Positions 29,401 through 38,223 of a stretch of DNA of 64,000 nucleotides are shown here, one piece after another. Under the pieces are notes generated by a model that was given only the letters and a program-made list of their open reading frames with translations, ran no database searches and was not told where the DNA came from. How positions within the stretch are numbered: the first letter of the stretch is position 1; each line of letters opens with the position of its first letter. This DNA comes from an uncultured Victivallaceae bacterium. GTDB taxonomy: Bacteria > Verrucomicrobiota > Lentisphaeria > Victivallales > Victivallaceae. Both the position numbers and the translations under genes were made by a program. The DNA lies in the NCBI GenBank assembly GCA_944389925.1, contig CALXOD010000068.1, positions 29,974 through 93,973 of the forward strand. The letters are read 5' to 3'.

Positions 29401-31018
29401 TCAATGCCGCTGACCGTTCCAGCGGAGCGAAAATATTGGCGATGCAGCGCAGTCCTTCCTCGCTGTCCCGGCAGGGATAGTAGCGATGGAAATAATCCGC
29501 CACCACGTACACACTGAGCGCTTCCCAGAGATAATGGCGATCACCCAGACGCTGATGCGGTTCCTGCGCGTTGAAAATGTGATAGCCGCCCTGATAACCG
29601 AATGTGCGCCAGAAGTTGAGCTGATCATAGAACTTTTTCGTAACTGCGACACGCTGTTCCTGGGTAAAGAAGGGGCTTTCTTCGACCATATCCCAGTACA
29701 GCATCATGCGGATGGAGCGGTAGTGATAAGGTTTGACGAGCGGATCACGGGCGTCGTCGTAATCCTCATCATCTTTGCGGAGCTGCTCGACCGTTTCCGG
29801 AGAGGGGAAGGCCAGACGCAGGAATTCTTTGGCGTATTTTTCTTCACCGGTCATGTAGAGCAGTGCGAGATTTTTACTGATCCGGTTCCAGCCGAACGTG
29901 CTGTCCCAGACCGGGACGGAGTAGGCGTTTTCCGGAATCCGGGTCCCGGCGGGGAGTTGAATGTCCGCCAGATAGCCGAGGGTCAAATCTTTTCCTTCCG
30001 GCTGCGCGGCAATTCGATCTGCCAGTTTTTTCACCGCAGCCGCAGTGCCCGCATCGTCGCTGCCGCCGGCGGCGATGACGTTGAACTTGTCGCCGAAGGG
30101 ATTATGAATACTGCGGACTACGTAACCGCCCACGCCGGGATAACGGGCGTCAAGGATTACTTGATGACGCATGTACAGTTTTTCGAGCGCCTGATTGGTG
30201 TCGCGAGAACCGATCATGACAAGATGGCGATCCAGCGAGGAAAGGTCGCGCAGGGAGCGGTCGTCCAGTACCGGCAGTTCGATGCCGGTTTTATTCCGGA
30301 TGGCCGCGTTGAGCTGTCGGGCCAGCTGGCGGTCGGCGGGACGTTCGGAAACGACGATGGCGGCTGCCGGAGCGCCGTTCCGGACCAGGGCGGTGTCAAT
30401 ACACATGTCACGCGGAGTAATTTCCAGCGCGTTGAAATCAAAGCGGGGATCCCCCCGGGGAGCGGGAATGGGCGTCGGGGAGCTTTGCAGCAGAAAATCG
30501 TCCAGCATGACCGCCCCGGTCGGTTTGCGTCCGGAGTAGATGTAAATCCTGCCGACCGTGGCGTTCGGCGGCGCCTGAAGTTCGGTGGAGAAGGTAGCGT
30601 AATGCCGGTCGTCCGGCGCGGACAGTGCGATGCTGGCGTTCAGCGGGCGTTCGTTAGGACGGAAAAAAGTGATTTGCAGAAAGAAGGTGGATTTTTCCGT
30701 CCCGGACGGCAGTTTGGCCCGGACGGTGGCCCGATAGTATTCGCCGGGTTTGAACGCGAATTTCCGGCAGATGCCGATTTCTCCGTCGTCGGTGACGTCG
30801 CGCAATTGCACGGCACGTCCGGAATTTTCGGGGATGAGTTCAATGGTGCCGCCCCTGGCCCATTGCTGATAGTATTCCCATCCGGCGGGCACGTTATGGG
30901 GGGCGACAGGGGCTCCTTGATCAAAGTTGTCCTTGACCAGCGTGGTGACGGAAGACTCGGCGAGTGCTTCCGACCAGGCTGCGGTCAGGAGCGCGGCGGC
31001 GAACAGAAATCGTTTCAT
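26408..31018 (-). CDS. Large secreted multidomain protein: binding domain, alpha/alpha-toroid-like centre, beta-propeller
   Basis: 1536 residues with a clear signal peptide (MKRFLFAAALLTAAW to ALAE). Residues about 25-190 form a beta-sandwich like a carbohydrate-binding module. Residues about 215-350 (APAAAIVVSERPADRQLARQL, LDDRSLRDLSSLDRHLVMIGSR) resemble the alpha/beta N-terminal domain seen in GH67/GH20-type enzymes. About 360-800 is helical and Tyr/Trp-rich, as in alpha/alpha-toroid polysaccharide lyases. Another beta-sandwich follows at about 830-960. The last 400 residues are a propeller with repeats such as VVCDLNGDGVQEILLAY. I cannot identify catalytic residues. A role in binding or cleaving host or plant polysaccharide is inference. 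The start has AGAAAGGA at suitable spacing. It is divergent from the DUF4091 gene. Confidence 0.7.
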   Translation of the reverse strand: MKRFLFAAALLTAAWSEALAESSVTTLVKDNFDQGAPVAPHNVPAGWEYYQQWARGGTIELIPENSGRAVQLRDVTDDGEIGICRKFAFKPGEYYRATVRAKLPSGTEKSTFFLQITFFRPNERPLNASIALSAPDDRHYATFSTELQAPPNATVGRIYIYSGRKPTGAVMLDDFLLQSSPTPIPAPRGDPRFDFNALEITPRDMCIDTALVRNGAPAAAIVVSERPADRQLARQLNAAIRNKTGIELPVLDDRSLRDLSSLDRHLVMIGSRDTNQALEKLYMRHQVILDARYPGVGGYVVRSIHNPFGDKFNVIAAGGSDDAGTAAAVKKLADRIAAQPEGKDLTLGYLADIQLPAGTRIPENAYSVPVWDSTFGWNRISKNLALLYMTGEEKYAKEFLRLAFPSPETVEQLRKDDEDYDDARDPLVKPYHYRSIRMMLYWDMVEESPFFTQEQRVAVTKKFYDQLNFWRTFGYQGGYHIFNAQEPHQRLGDRHYLWEALSVYVVADYFHRYYPCRDSEEGLRCIANIFAPLERSAALNIGTMMWYSTFTEPIITYATLSGGRRYENNPAIRVYGETLLMHSDLAPGDWALAYAGPSYLGQLAYLLDDQAFVQLLALKVPESDRTFRLGQSYWPKKACQNDSLQKMTGAFVHPAFNAADMKYPFLPPEVKPEDVVELVTYRQNRNGTGDFLLLDTKYETGGRNPFHNFNIASFRLNGAPVLRGYHNQLHLYRNGIATGRKSFYTKIAQQGKTGATAFIQGFIPDFNDHDWTRTLILRDNRFLLAVDRVVPRTDNQSTLIENNWESLSGSRVTITPAGDFALHGQSRIPSPSPQVPVSIDSAELLARVDHPTKYFSGFLNCAGFSGLRVGDKISVPFELKQSEKLQLYAYLIGHNSLRGKVRIYLDGKIAVPEINHLTPGYRVQQVKLWDGELAAGKHLVEFEILSTPQGSDSAYLTVLGISGTAPGFNPDAGGYVLATTSPALPTQNTVSAQNGSSGQAMCFSREEPGKAGKAIEFATVLRRGVPDAARSSAAELDGKTAMLLPEPALLIPEKNGGFLLAETDHLFGFRVAEVPGLFRRNEPVVFDYDTASGKLVIQEPNGKISETQVPDFRLFSPDELTAEVNRILAAKKLPEKMRIHAPTLQASWQTALPGAAGCVIDIRDGDRNLVAVSAGKAVELYDFSGKKLLSIPAPDTVGALCWWPKAKLLLIGCRNEKLLACSLNGQIHWEFTSEMARELVDSAKYYWFKSALPGIYVLTVAELTPGEELLFVGSAGTVEVLDAQGKLRGRFWQTWGAVTDLAALPAAEGKPAEVLGSRQMGGSPNSYVIFADEQGKLQQQFRGMYQAHDGTNMGSFGFSSIGRFPTIPVRLHPDGPVRLLGAFNGSQNRLMLWDRSGKTIADAELGPGLVAASPRYGLNALTGSNSRALVVCDLNGDGVQEILLAYRRECVIAFDAQLQPQWITRLPGAPTVMTAISTPKGVRIAVGCPGTLLILEASGKIIAQAELNGTPTVITAGENRVIVGTETKKLAAFPLP

Positions 31019-31201
31019 TCAGTCTGTCCTTTCTCGTTTCGTTGTCAAAGAGGCAATGAGATGGAAGAGAGTTTACAACTGAAAAAATGAATGTCAAGAG
31101 TTCCGGCTGAATGGAACACTTTGTAAGTTTTTTTCATGATCCCATTCTGGAATGGAAAAAACTGTGTTGGAACTGTGGAAAAAGAGGACGGCCGCGATAT
31201 A

Positions 31202-31248
31202 TTTAACGGACATGAACGGAATGGAATCATACGGACGAGTCCGTTAAA
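31202..31248 (+). promoter_or_regulatory. Inverted repeat, probable operator upstream of the DUF4091 gene
   Basis: TTTAACGGAC (31202-31211) is the exact reverse complement of GTCCGTTAAA (31239-31248), and the second copy also forms the compact dyad ACGGAC-GA-GTCCGT (31231-31244). It lies 26 bases before the ATG at 31274. Position and symmetry fit a LacI- or GntR-type operator; a leader hairpin is the alternative. Confidence 0.5.
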
Positions 31249-31273
31249 AATTCAGAATGAAAGGGAAAACGGT

Positions 31274-32935
31274 ATGAGACTCAGCATTCGACCGGTCAGC
31301 TCTCTGGAAAAAGTGTTTCTGGATGAAGAGTTGCGTGCTGCTGCTCTGCATCGCGGCAGTGCGGCGCGGGGGGAAGTGTATTCGTTTCAGGTCGCAGTGC
31401 GCAGTGAGCGCGTGGATGGAGTCGTTACCGGATGTGGCTTGGAAGTTGCCGCGTCAGGAGAACTGCCGGTGGAGGTGCGGGAGGTGGTGTCCGTGCCCAA
31501 TCGGGTGCCGTTGCTGCAGGATGATCCGTACATGTTGCGCGACCGTCCCGGACTTTATCCTGATGCGCTGCGGCCGTTGCGTGACCGTTTCTGGCGGTTG
31601 CCCGGAGATCAGTGGCGTGCATTGTGGGTGACGGTACGGGTGCCGGAGGACTGCAGGCCGGGGATGTACGACGTGAAGATCACGTTGTCCGATGCCGGTA
31701 TGGACCAGCAGACCATGGGGAGCGGCAAGGATGCGGTCGAGACGGTATTTCAGCTGGAGGTTCTGCCGTTTGTTTTGCCGGAACAGACGCTGCTGCGGTA
31801 CGAATGGTTTCATGTGGATTGCCTGGCCACCTGTTACAATGTGCCGTGCTGGAGTGAAAAGCATTGGGAAATCATTGAAAATTTTGTACGCTGCGGTGCC
31901 GCTCACGGTTTGAACGTGCTGCTGACCCCCTTGTGGACGCCGCCGCTGGATACGGCGATCGGGCGGGAACGGCCCACTACCCAGTTGCTGCGGATCACCA
32001 GAAACGGCAACCGTTATACATTTGATTTTTCTCTGCTGGAACGTTATATTGAACTCGGGAAGCGGTGTGGAATCACCCATTTCGCCATGTCTCACGCCTT
32101 TACCCAGTGGGGCGCGAAGGCAACACCGAAGATTGTTGCCGTTGTCGATGGCGTGGAAAAACGGATTTTCGGCTGGGATGTAGCCTCTGATGATCCGTCG
32201 TATGCTGATTTTCTCCGGCAACTGATGCCGGAACTGCTGGCGTTTTTCCGGAAACGGGGATTGGAAAAGAACATTTTCTTCTCAGTTTCCGACGAACCGA
32301 GCGAAGAGAATATCGAAAGTTATTCCAAGGCTTCGGCACTGTTGAATTCCCTGATCGAGGGGGCCCCGACGGTGGAGGTGCTTTCCAGTTTTGAATTTTA
32401 CAAGCGCGGCCTGGTCCGGCGACCGGTTCCGGCAAACAATCATATTGAGCCTTTTGTCGGGCAGGTATCCGAACTCTGGACCTATTACTGCGTGGGGCAG
32501 GAGAAGCTGGTGCCGAATCGCTTCTGCGCCATGCCGTCTGCCAGAAACCGGATTATGGGGGTGATGTTCTACTGTTATGATATCGTCGGTTTCCTGCAGT
32601 GGGGCTTCAATTTCTATTATTCACAGTATTCCCTGTATCCGGTAGATCCCTGGAATGAGACCAATGCCGGAAACTGGGTGCCCGCCGGTGATCCCTTCAT
32701 CGTCTATCCGGGGCCGGACGGGGTGCCGTATGATTCGCTGCGGCACGAGGTCTTTTTCGAAGCCATTCAGGATCTTCGGGCACTTCGGGCGCTGGAGCGA
32801 AAGATCGGCCGGGAAGCAGTGCTGGCACTGCTGCACGAGGGGCTGGATTACCGTCTTTCGATGACGGATTATCCCCGGAGCGCCGATTGGCTTCTGGGGG
32901 TGCGCGAACGGATCAACCGGGCGCTGGCGGAGTAA
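31274..32935 (+). CDS. DUF4091 domain protein, glycoside-hydrolase-like
   Basis: 553 residues. The N-terminal 170 residues form a beta-sandwich (YSFQVAVRS, RALWVTVRVPEDCRPGMYDV), and the C-terminal part is a TIM-barrel-like DUF4091 region. Typical features are LRYEWFHVDCLA, the THFAMSHAFTQWG stretch, the likely catalytic-end motif SVSDEPSEEN (about residue 340) and the terminal YDSLRHEVFFEAIQDLRALRALE signature. No signal peptide is present with this start, so it is probably cytoplasmic. The ATG at 31274 follows AAAGGGAA; an upstream in-frame ATG at 31136 would read through the inverted repeat and is less likely. Substrate unknown. Confidence 0.8.
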   Translation: MRLSIRPVSSLEKVFLDEELRAAALHRGSAARGEVYSFQVAVRSERVDGVVTGCGLEVAASGELPVEVREVVSVPNRVPLLQDDPYMLRDRPGLYPDALRPLRDRFWRLPGDQWRALWVTVRVPEDCRPGMYDVKITLSDAGMDQQTMGSGKDAVETVFQLEVLPFVLPEQTLLRYEWFHVDCLATCYNVPCWSEKHWEIIENFVRCGAAHGLNVLLTPLWTPPLDTAIGRERPTTQLLRITRNGNRYTFDFSLLERYIELGKRCGITHFAMSHAFTQWGAKATPKIVAVVDGVEKRIFGWDVASDDPSYADFLRQLMPELLAFFRKRGLEKNIFFSVSDEPSEENIESYSKASALLNSLIEGAPTVEVLSSFEFYKRGLVRRPVPANNHIEPFVGQVSELWTYYCVGQEKLVPNRFCAMPSARNRIMGVMFYCYDIVGFLQWGFNFYYSQYSLYPVDPWNETNAGNWVPAGDPFIVYPGPDGVPYDSLRHEVFFEAIQDLRALRALERKIGREAVLALLHEGLDYRLSMTDYPRSADWLLGVRERINRALAE

Positions 32936-33012
32936 GTTAAAGAAGACAAACCGGGTACAGTCGGTATTCGTGGATAAATTTTAATCGCGGAAAGGACGGA
33001 ATTTCTTTTGCA

Positions 33013-34011
33013 ATGATGATGGATGTGGTGATTTGCGGATTCGGACAGATCGGCCGGATGTTGTTCCGGCATTGGGCCGGTTCTGAATTGTTCCGGGTGG
33101 TGGGCGTGATTGACGCCGATCCGGAGTTGGCGGGCCGGGAGGTGGATGCCCTGGCCGGAGTGGAAACCGGGTGTGATTTGAAAGTGGTTTCCGCGGTGAA
33201 GGATTGTGTACGGGGGCAAGTGGCGGTCGTGACCACCGTCTCCGCTGCGGAGGCGGCTGCCCCCGTGATTCTGGAGCTGGCGGCGGCGGGCATGTCAGTG
33301 GTGACGACCTGCGAGGAACTCTCCTGGCCGTACCGGAGGCATCCGGAGCTTGCCCGGTGCCTGGATGGGGCTGCCCGTGAGGCGGGAGTAGCGATTCTGG
33401 CTACGGGGATCAATCCGGGATTTTTGATGGACCTGGTGCCGGTGATGCTGTCGGCGGCGAGTTCGCGCATTGAACACGTGCTGGTTGAACGTATTCAGGA
33501 TGCGTCGCCGCGCCGAATGCAGTTTCAGCGGAAAATCGGTGCGGGGCTGACGCCGGAGGAGTTTCGGGCGCGGGAGGCGGCGGGGACTCTGCGCCACGTC
33601 GGGTTGCCGGAATCGGTGGATTTCATCGCTTCGGCCCTGGGGTGGGATCTCGCTGAGGTGACGGAGGAACTGCAACCGGTAATGGCGGAGTGTGATGTGA
33701 ATATTCCCGGTGCCATTCCGGTGCGTGCCGGCGAGGCGCGCGGAGTGCGTCAGATCGGACGGGGGATTGCCGCAGACGGGCGGACGGTGATTACGCTGGA
33801 ATTCGTCGCTGCGATCGGCGAGCCGGAGCCCTGCGACCGGGTAACGATCCGCGGCGTTCCGGCCATTGAGAGTACGATTCGTGGAGGGGTGAACGGAGAT
33901 CAGGGGACCTGTGCCATGGTCAGCGCCACGGTGCGGCGCCTGGGACGAGGTGGTTTCACCGGTTTCATGACCATGCTGGATCTGCCGCCGGCGGGCGGCT
34001 GCGGAGCTTGA
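33013..34011 (+). CDS. 2,4-diaminopentanoate dehydrogenase-like / DapB-like oxidoreductase
   Basis: 332 residues with an N-terminal Rossmann fold (VVICGFGQIGRMLFRHW, then VGVIDADPELAG) and a C-terminal domain with ATGINPGFLMDLVPVML (about residues 131-147), the signature shared by 2,4-diaminopentanoate dehydrogenase and related dihydrodipicolinate-reductase-like enzymes. CxEEL at about 100 holds a conserved acidic pair. The physiological substrate is uncertain because no ornithine degradation genes (oraS, oraE, ortA) lie nearby. It sits one base before a glycosyltransferase gene, so the pair is co-transcribed. ATG triplets at 33013, 33016 and 33019 make the exact start ambiguous by a few residues. 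Confidence 0.75.
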   Translation: MMMDVVICGFGQIGRMLFRHWAGSELFRVVGVIDADPELAGREVDALAGVETGCDLKVVSAVKDCVRGQVAVVTTVSAAEAAAPVILELAAAGMSVVTTCEELSWPYRRHPELARCLDGAAREAGVAILATGINPGFLMDLVPVMLSAASSRIEHVLVERIQDASPRRMQFQRKIGAGLTPEEFRAREAAGTLRHVGLPESVDFIASALGWDLAEVTEELQPVMAECDVNIPGAIPVRAGEARGVRQIGRGIAADGRTVITLEFVAAIGEPEPCDRVTIRGVPAIESTIRGGVNGDQGTCAMVSATVRRLGRGGFTGFMTMLDLPPAGGCGA

Positions 34012-34012
34012 A

Positions 34013-35047
34013 ATGAAAGCGCCGCTGACGGTCTGCACCCGGTACGACGAACTCGGTGCTTCCAGCCGATTGCGGTATTATGCTTATCGGGCCGCGCTGG
34101 AGGAGGGGGGCTTCGCGGTGCGGATGCTGCCGTTTTTCGGGCGCACCTATCTGGAGCGGTTGTACCGTGACGGCGAAAAATCCCGGTGGCTGGCGGCGGC
34201 GGCGCTGCTGCGACGTCTGGCGGCGTTGCCGGGATTGCCGGAGCGGCTGTTGATCGAATACGAATTGTTGCCGTCGCTTCCGACGGGCGTGGAACAGGCG
34301 GTATTGCGGCATCATCGTTATGTGTTGAATTTCGATGACAATGTCTGGGAAAAATATGCGGGTACCCGGCTGGAGGGGAAATATGACCGGCTGGTGGCCG
34401 GGGCGGCGGGCGTGATTGTCGCCAACGATTTTCTGGCGGAAAAAGTCGTCCCGTTGAACGCCAACTGCATAAAAATTCCCACTGTGGTCGAGCTTGCCGA
34501 GTATCGGAAAGACGTGCCGAAACGTTCGCGTTTTACCGTGGTCTGGGCGGGGACGCCGGTCACTTATCGATATCTGGAGCTTTTCTCGGAAACATTACAG
34601 GCGATGGCCTCCGTGGTGGATTTCGAATTGCTGGTGCTGGCAAGGAAGGAGCTGGAACCGCGGCGTATTCCCGGGGTTTCGATGGTGTTTGAGGACTGGT
34701 CGGCGGAGCGGGAGGCAACAGTGATTGCTTCCGCTCACGTGGGAATCATGCCGTTGACCGACGATGCGTTTTCGCGGGGGAAGTCGGCGTATAAAATCAT
34801 CCAGTATCTCGCGGCCGGGCTGCCCGTGATCGCAAGTCCGGTGGGAGAAAACGTCCGGGTGGTGACACCGGAGTGCGGTTTCCTGGCGACGACACCGGAG
34901 GAATGGAGATCCGCTTTGAAAGTATTGGCGGACTCGGAACGCCGGGAAGCGCTGGTGCACGGTGCGGCAAGGCGTGCCGAGGCATTTTCGCTGGAAAAAT
35001 ACCGCCCGATTCTCGTGGATTTCCTACATCAGCGCTGCGGCTTCTGA
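34013..35047 (+). CDS. Glycosyltransferase, GT4-like GT-B fold
   Basis: 344 residues, cytoplasmic or membrane-associated. The N-terminal domain starts with YDELGASSRLRYYAY and includes VLNFDDNVWEKY and VIVANDFLAEKV. The C-terminal nucleotide-sugar-binding domain has FTVVWAGTP and the GT4 motif GIMPLTDDAFSRGKSAYKIIQYLAAGLPVIASPVGEN (about residues 244-282), where the conserved Lys before the loop and the downstream Glu contact the donor. The sugar is unknown. It is tightly linked to the preceding dehydrogenase; no other wall or LPS genes are adjacent. Confidence 0.85.
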   Translation: MKAPLTVCTRYDELGASSRLRYYAYRAALEEGGFAVRMLPFFGRTYLERLYRDGEKSRWLAAAALLRRLAALPGLPERLLIEYELLPSLPTGVEQAVLRHHRYVLNFDDNVWEKYAGTRLEGKYDRLVAGAAGVIVANDFLAEKVVPLNANCIKIPTVVELAEYRKDVPKRSRFTVVWAGTPVTYRYLELFSETLQAMASVVDFELLVLARKELEPRRIPGVSMVFEDWSAEREATVIASAHVGIMPLTDDAFSRGKSAYKIIQYLAAGLPVIASPVGENVRVVTPECGFLATTPEEWRSALKVLADSERREALVHGAARRAEAFSLEKYRPILVDFLHQRCGF

Positions 35048-35227
35048 CCGAAAAAGAAGCTCCTCCGTTGCGATCCGGTACACAGGGGATGGTATTTGCC
35101 GCTTCCGGAACAACAATCCATGGAAAAAAAGTCTTCGCTCCCTTTCATAACAGCGGTTCCGGGTGTACATTACCATGCAATATTTCTTTAGATACCAAAG
35201 CGATTTTCCAAGGAAAGGCTGGAATTC

Positions 35228-38188
35228 ATGAACGAACGGATTGAAATTTCTCCGTTGCCGCAGTGGCGCGATGCCCGGGGCGAAGGAGTGAAACGCCAGA
35301 TTCAGAACTTTTTCGGAGTGGCCGTCGATCAGGTATGGACCCGGGATGTCTATACCGTCTCCGCCGATCTCGGGCCGGAGGATATGACCCGCATTGCCGG
35401 ACTGCTGGTCAATCCGGTGCTCCAATGCTGGCGGGTCGGCAGCAGCCGTTCGGAAAACTTCGCGGAACTGCCGCAATGTGATTTTCTGGTGGCCGTCGGC
35501 TTCCGGCCGGGCGTGACCGACAATGTGGGGCGTTCTGCCCGCGCCGCGATCGGCGACATCATCGGACGGCGGCTGCGTGACGAGGAGCAGGTATTCAGTT
35601 CGGTGGAATATCTGTTGTACGGCCGGGAACTGACCCGTGAAGTGGTCGAAAAAATCGCCCGGAAGCTGCTGGCCAATGAATTGATCCAGTCCGTCCGGAT
35701 TCTTACCGGAGCGGAAGCCGCGCAGGGGATTCCGGAAAACCTGCCGCTGGTGACCGGTACGTCCGGCGGCCGGGTGCGGGAATACAATCTTGAAGTGTCC
35801 GATGAAGAGTTGCTGGAAATCAGCCGGAAAGGCATTCTGGCGCTGACTCTGGAGGAGATGAAGGCGATTCAGAACTATTTCCGGCATGCCACCGGCCGGG
35901 AGGCGTACGGACTCTCAGCCAACCCGACCGATGTGGAGCTGGAAGTGCTCGCCCAGACCTGGAGCGAACACTGCAAGCATAAGATTTTCGCCGCGATCAT
36001 CGATTATGTCAACGAAGAAGACGGGACTACTCTGACGGTGGATTCCTGTTATAAAACTTTTATTAAAAAGAGCACCAATGAAATCGGTAAAGAAGTCGAT
36101 TTTCTGGTGTCGGTCTTCCACGATAATGCCGGGGTGATCACGTTTAATGATAAAGTGGATCTGGTGTACAAGGTGGAAACCCACAACAGTCCCTCCGCGC
36201 TTGATCCCTACGGCGGTGCCATGACCGGTATCGTCGGTGTCAACCGCGACCCCCTTGGCACCGGCCAGGGCGCGGATCTGCTGATCAACGTCTGGGGGTA
36301 TTGCCTGGGATCACCGTTTACCGAAGACAAGGACGTGCCGGAAGGGCTGCTGCATCCCCGGCGGTTGCGGGACGGCGTGCACAAAGGCGTCATCGACGGC
36401 GGCAACCAGAGCGGCATTCCCTACGGTAACGGCTGGGAGTATTTTGACGAGCGTTATATCGGCAAACCATTGGTTTACTGCGGCACGGTCGGCACCCTGC
36501 CGAAAACCGTGGCCGGTGTCAAGGGCTATGAGAAATCAATCCGCCCCGGCGACCTGATCGTCATGGGCGGTGGCCGCATTGGCAAGGACGGCATTCACGG
36601 AGCAACCTTCTCCAGCGAAGAGCTGCACAAGGATAGTCCGGTGCAGGCCGTGCAGATCGGCGACCCGATCACACAGAAGAAACTCAGCGACTTCATCTAC
36701 GAGGCGCGGCAGCGCGGACTGTACCGGTTCATCACCGACAACGGCGCGGGCGGGCTTTCCTCCAGCGTCGGGGAAATGGCCGAATTATGTGGCGGGTGCC
36801 GGATGGACCTCGGCAAGGCTCCGCTCAAATATGCGGGACTTGATCCCTGGGAAATCCTTGTTTCCGAAGCGCAGGAACGGATGAGTTTCGCGGTGCCGCC
36901 GGAACACATCGAGGAATTCCGGCAGCTGGCTGCTGACCGTGACGTGGAAGTAAGCGTACTGGGCGAGTTCACCGACGACGGTAAATTCCATATGGAATAC
37001 AACGGGAAGACCGTCGCGTTGCTGGATATCAGTTTTATGCACGATGGTTTGCCGCGTCTCCGGCTCAATGCCCGGTGGAAGGCCCCAGTCTTTCCGGAAC
37101 CGGAATTTGCCGGGCGGGATGTTGCCGCCGATTTGACCGCAATGGTGGGCCGGCTCAACATTTGTTCCGACGAATTCAAGGCACGGCAGTATGACCACGA
37201 AGTCAAGGGGCTCAGCGTGACCAAGCCCTTTGTCGGCAAATGCCGGGACGTGGCGGCGGACGCGACGGTGACCATGATCGAGCCGCTGAGTACCGAAGGG
37301 GTGATTCTGTCGAGCGGTATTCTGCCGCGTTACAGCGACATCGACACCTATCACATGGCTGCGTCGATTACGGACCTGGCGATTCGCCGGATCATTGCCG
37401 TGGGCGGTGAACTCGGTCATATCGCCGGGCTGGACAACTTCTGCTGGCCGGATCCGGTGCAGAGCGAAAAGACTCCGGACGGAGAATACAAGTTGGCCCA
37501 GCTGGTGCGGGCCAACCAGGGACTTTATGATTATACCAAAGCCTTCCGGGTTCCGCTGATTTCCGGCAAAGATTCGATGAAGAACGACAGTACCCGCGGC
37601 GGCCGCAAGATTTCAATTCCGCCGACAGTGCTCTTCAGCGCCATTGCCAAAATGAAGGACGTACGTAAAGCGCTGACGCTTGATTTCAAGCGTCCGGGCG
37701 AGTGGATTTATGTGATCGGCAAGACGTTTGCCGAACTCGGCGGATCCGAATTCTATGCCATGCTGGGCGCGGTGGGGAACCGGGTGCCGCGGGTCGATGC
37801 TGCCGGTGCCGTGGCGATTTACGAAAAGGTTGCCGCTGCGACGCAGGCCGAACTGGTGGATGCTCTCCATACGCCTGCTCTCGGCGGGCTCGGCATCGCT
37901 TTTGCCAGGATGGCGATGGCAGGCCGGCTGGGGGCCGATATTGATCCGGAAAAAGTACCGCAGGACGGCAACCTCCGTTTGGAAGAGCTGCTTTTCTCCG
38001 AGTCGAACAGCCGTTTTGTGGCGGCAGTCGCTCCGGAACATGCGACAGAATTTGAAAGAATGCTCTCCGGAGTGCCTTTTGCCCGGGTCGGGGTGGTAAC
38101 TGCCGAACCGGTATTGAAGATCGGTTCCGTTCAGGTGCCGGTGGCGGCGCTGCTGGAGTCCTACAAAGGGACGCTGGATCAGATTTGA
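35228..38188 (+). CDS. purL: Phosphoribosylformylglycinamidine synthase, PurS-like region fused to PurL
   Basis: Fourth step of purine synthesis (FGAR to FGAM). The 986-residue chain is intermediate between small PurL (about 740) and large PurL (about 1300). The first 190 residues resemble two PurS-type halves, then the linker with TWSEHCKHKIF (about residue 245), AIRS domain 1 with KVETHNSPSALDPYGGA, GGGRIGKDGIHGATFSS, the TDNGAGGLSSSVGEMAE stretch, and AIRS domain 2 with LISGKDSMKNDS and PALGGLGIAFARMAM. No glutaminase (PurQ) domain is present, so a separate PurQ must supply ammonia. The start has AAGGAAAGG upstream. It overlaps the dihydrouridine synthase frame at its stop. Confidence 0.9.
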   Translation: MNERIEISPLPQWRDARGEGVKRQIQNFFGVAVDQVWTRDVYTVSADLGPEDMTRIAGLLVNPVLQCWRVGSSRSENFAELPQCDFLVAVGFRPGVTDNVGRSARAAIGDIIGRRLRDEEQVFSSVEYLLYGRELTREVVEKIARKLLANELIQSVRILTGAEAAQGIPENLPLVTGTSGGRVREYNLEVSDEELLEISRKGILALTLEEMKAIQNYFRHATGREAYGLSANPTDVELEVLAQTWSEHCKHKIFAAIIDYVNEEDGTTLTVDSCYKTFIKKSTNEIGKEVDFLVSVFHDNAGVITFNDKVDLVYKVETHNSPSALDPYGGAMTGIVGVNRDPLGTGQGADLLINVWGYCLGSPFTEDKDVPEGLLHPRRLRDGVHKGVIDGGNQSGIPYGNGWEYFDERYIGKPLVYCGTVGTLPKTVAGVKGYEKSIRPGDLIVMGGGRIGKDGIHGATFSSEELHKDSPVQAVQIGDPITQKKLSDFIYEARQRGLYRFITDNGAGGLSSSVGEMAELCGGCRMDLGKAPLKYAGLDPWEILVSEAQERMSFAVPPEHIEEFRQLAADRDVEVSVLGEFTDDGKFHMEYNGKTVALLDISFMHDGLPRLRLNARWKAPVFPEPEFAGRDVAADLTAMVGRLNICSDEFKARQYDHEVKGLSVTKPFVGKCRDVAADATVTMIEPLSTEGVILSSGILPRYSDIDTYHMAASITDLAIRRIIAVGGELGHIAGLDNFCWPDPVQSEKTPDGEYKLAQLVRANQGLYDYTKAFRVPLISGKDSMKNDSTRGGRKISIPPTVLFSAIAKMKDVRKALTLDFKRPGEWIYVIGKTFAELGGSEFYAMLGAVGNRVPRVDAAGAVAIYEKVAAATQAELVDALHTPALGGLGIAFARMAMAGRLGADIDPEKVPQDGNLRLEELLFSESNSRFVAAVAPEHATEFERMLSGVPFARVGVVTAEPVLKIGSVQVPVAALLESYKGTLDQI

Positions 38189-38223
38189 ACCTTTCTGAAC
38201 AAAGCTGTCAGGAGACCGCGGCA

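Noticed and set aside
27335..29413. Plus-strand frame of 692 codons opposite the 1536-residue protein
   Set aside because: The minus-strand gene has a signal peptide, ribosome binding site and domain structure; the plus frame has none.
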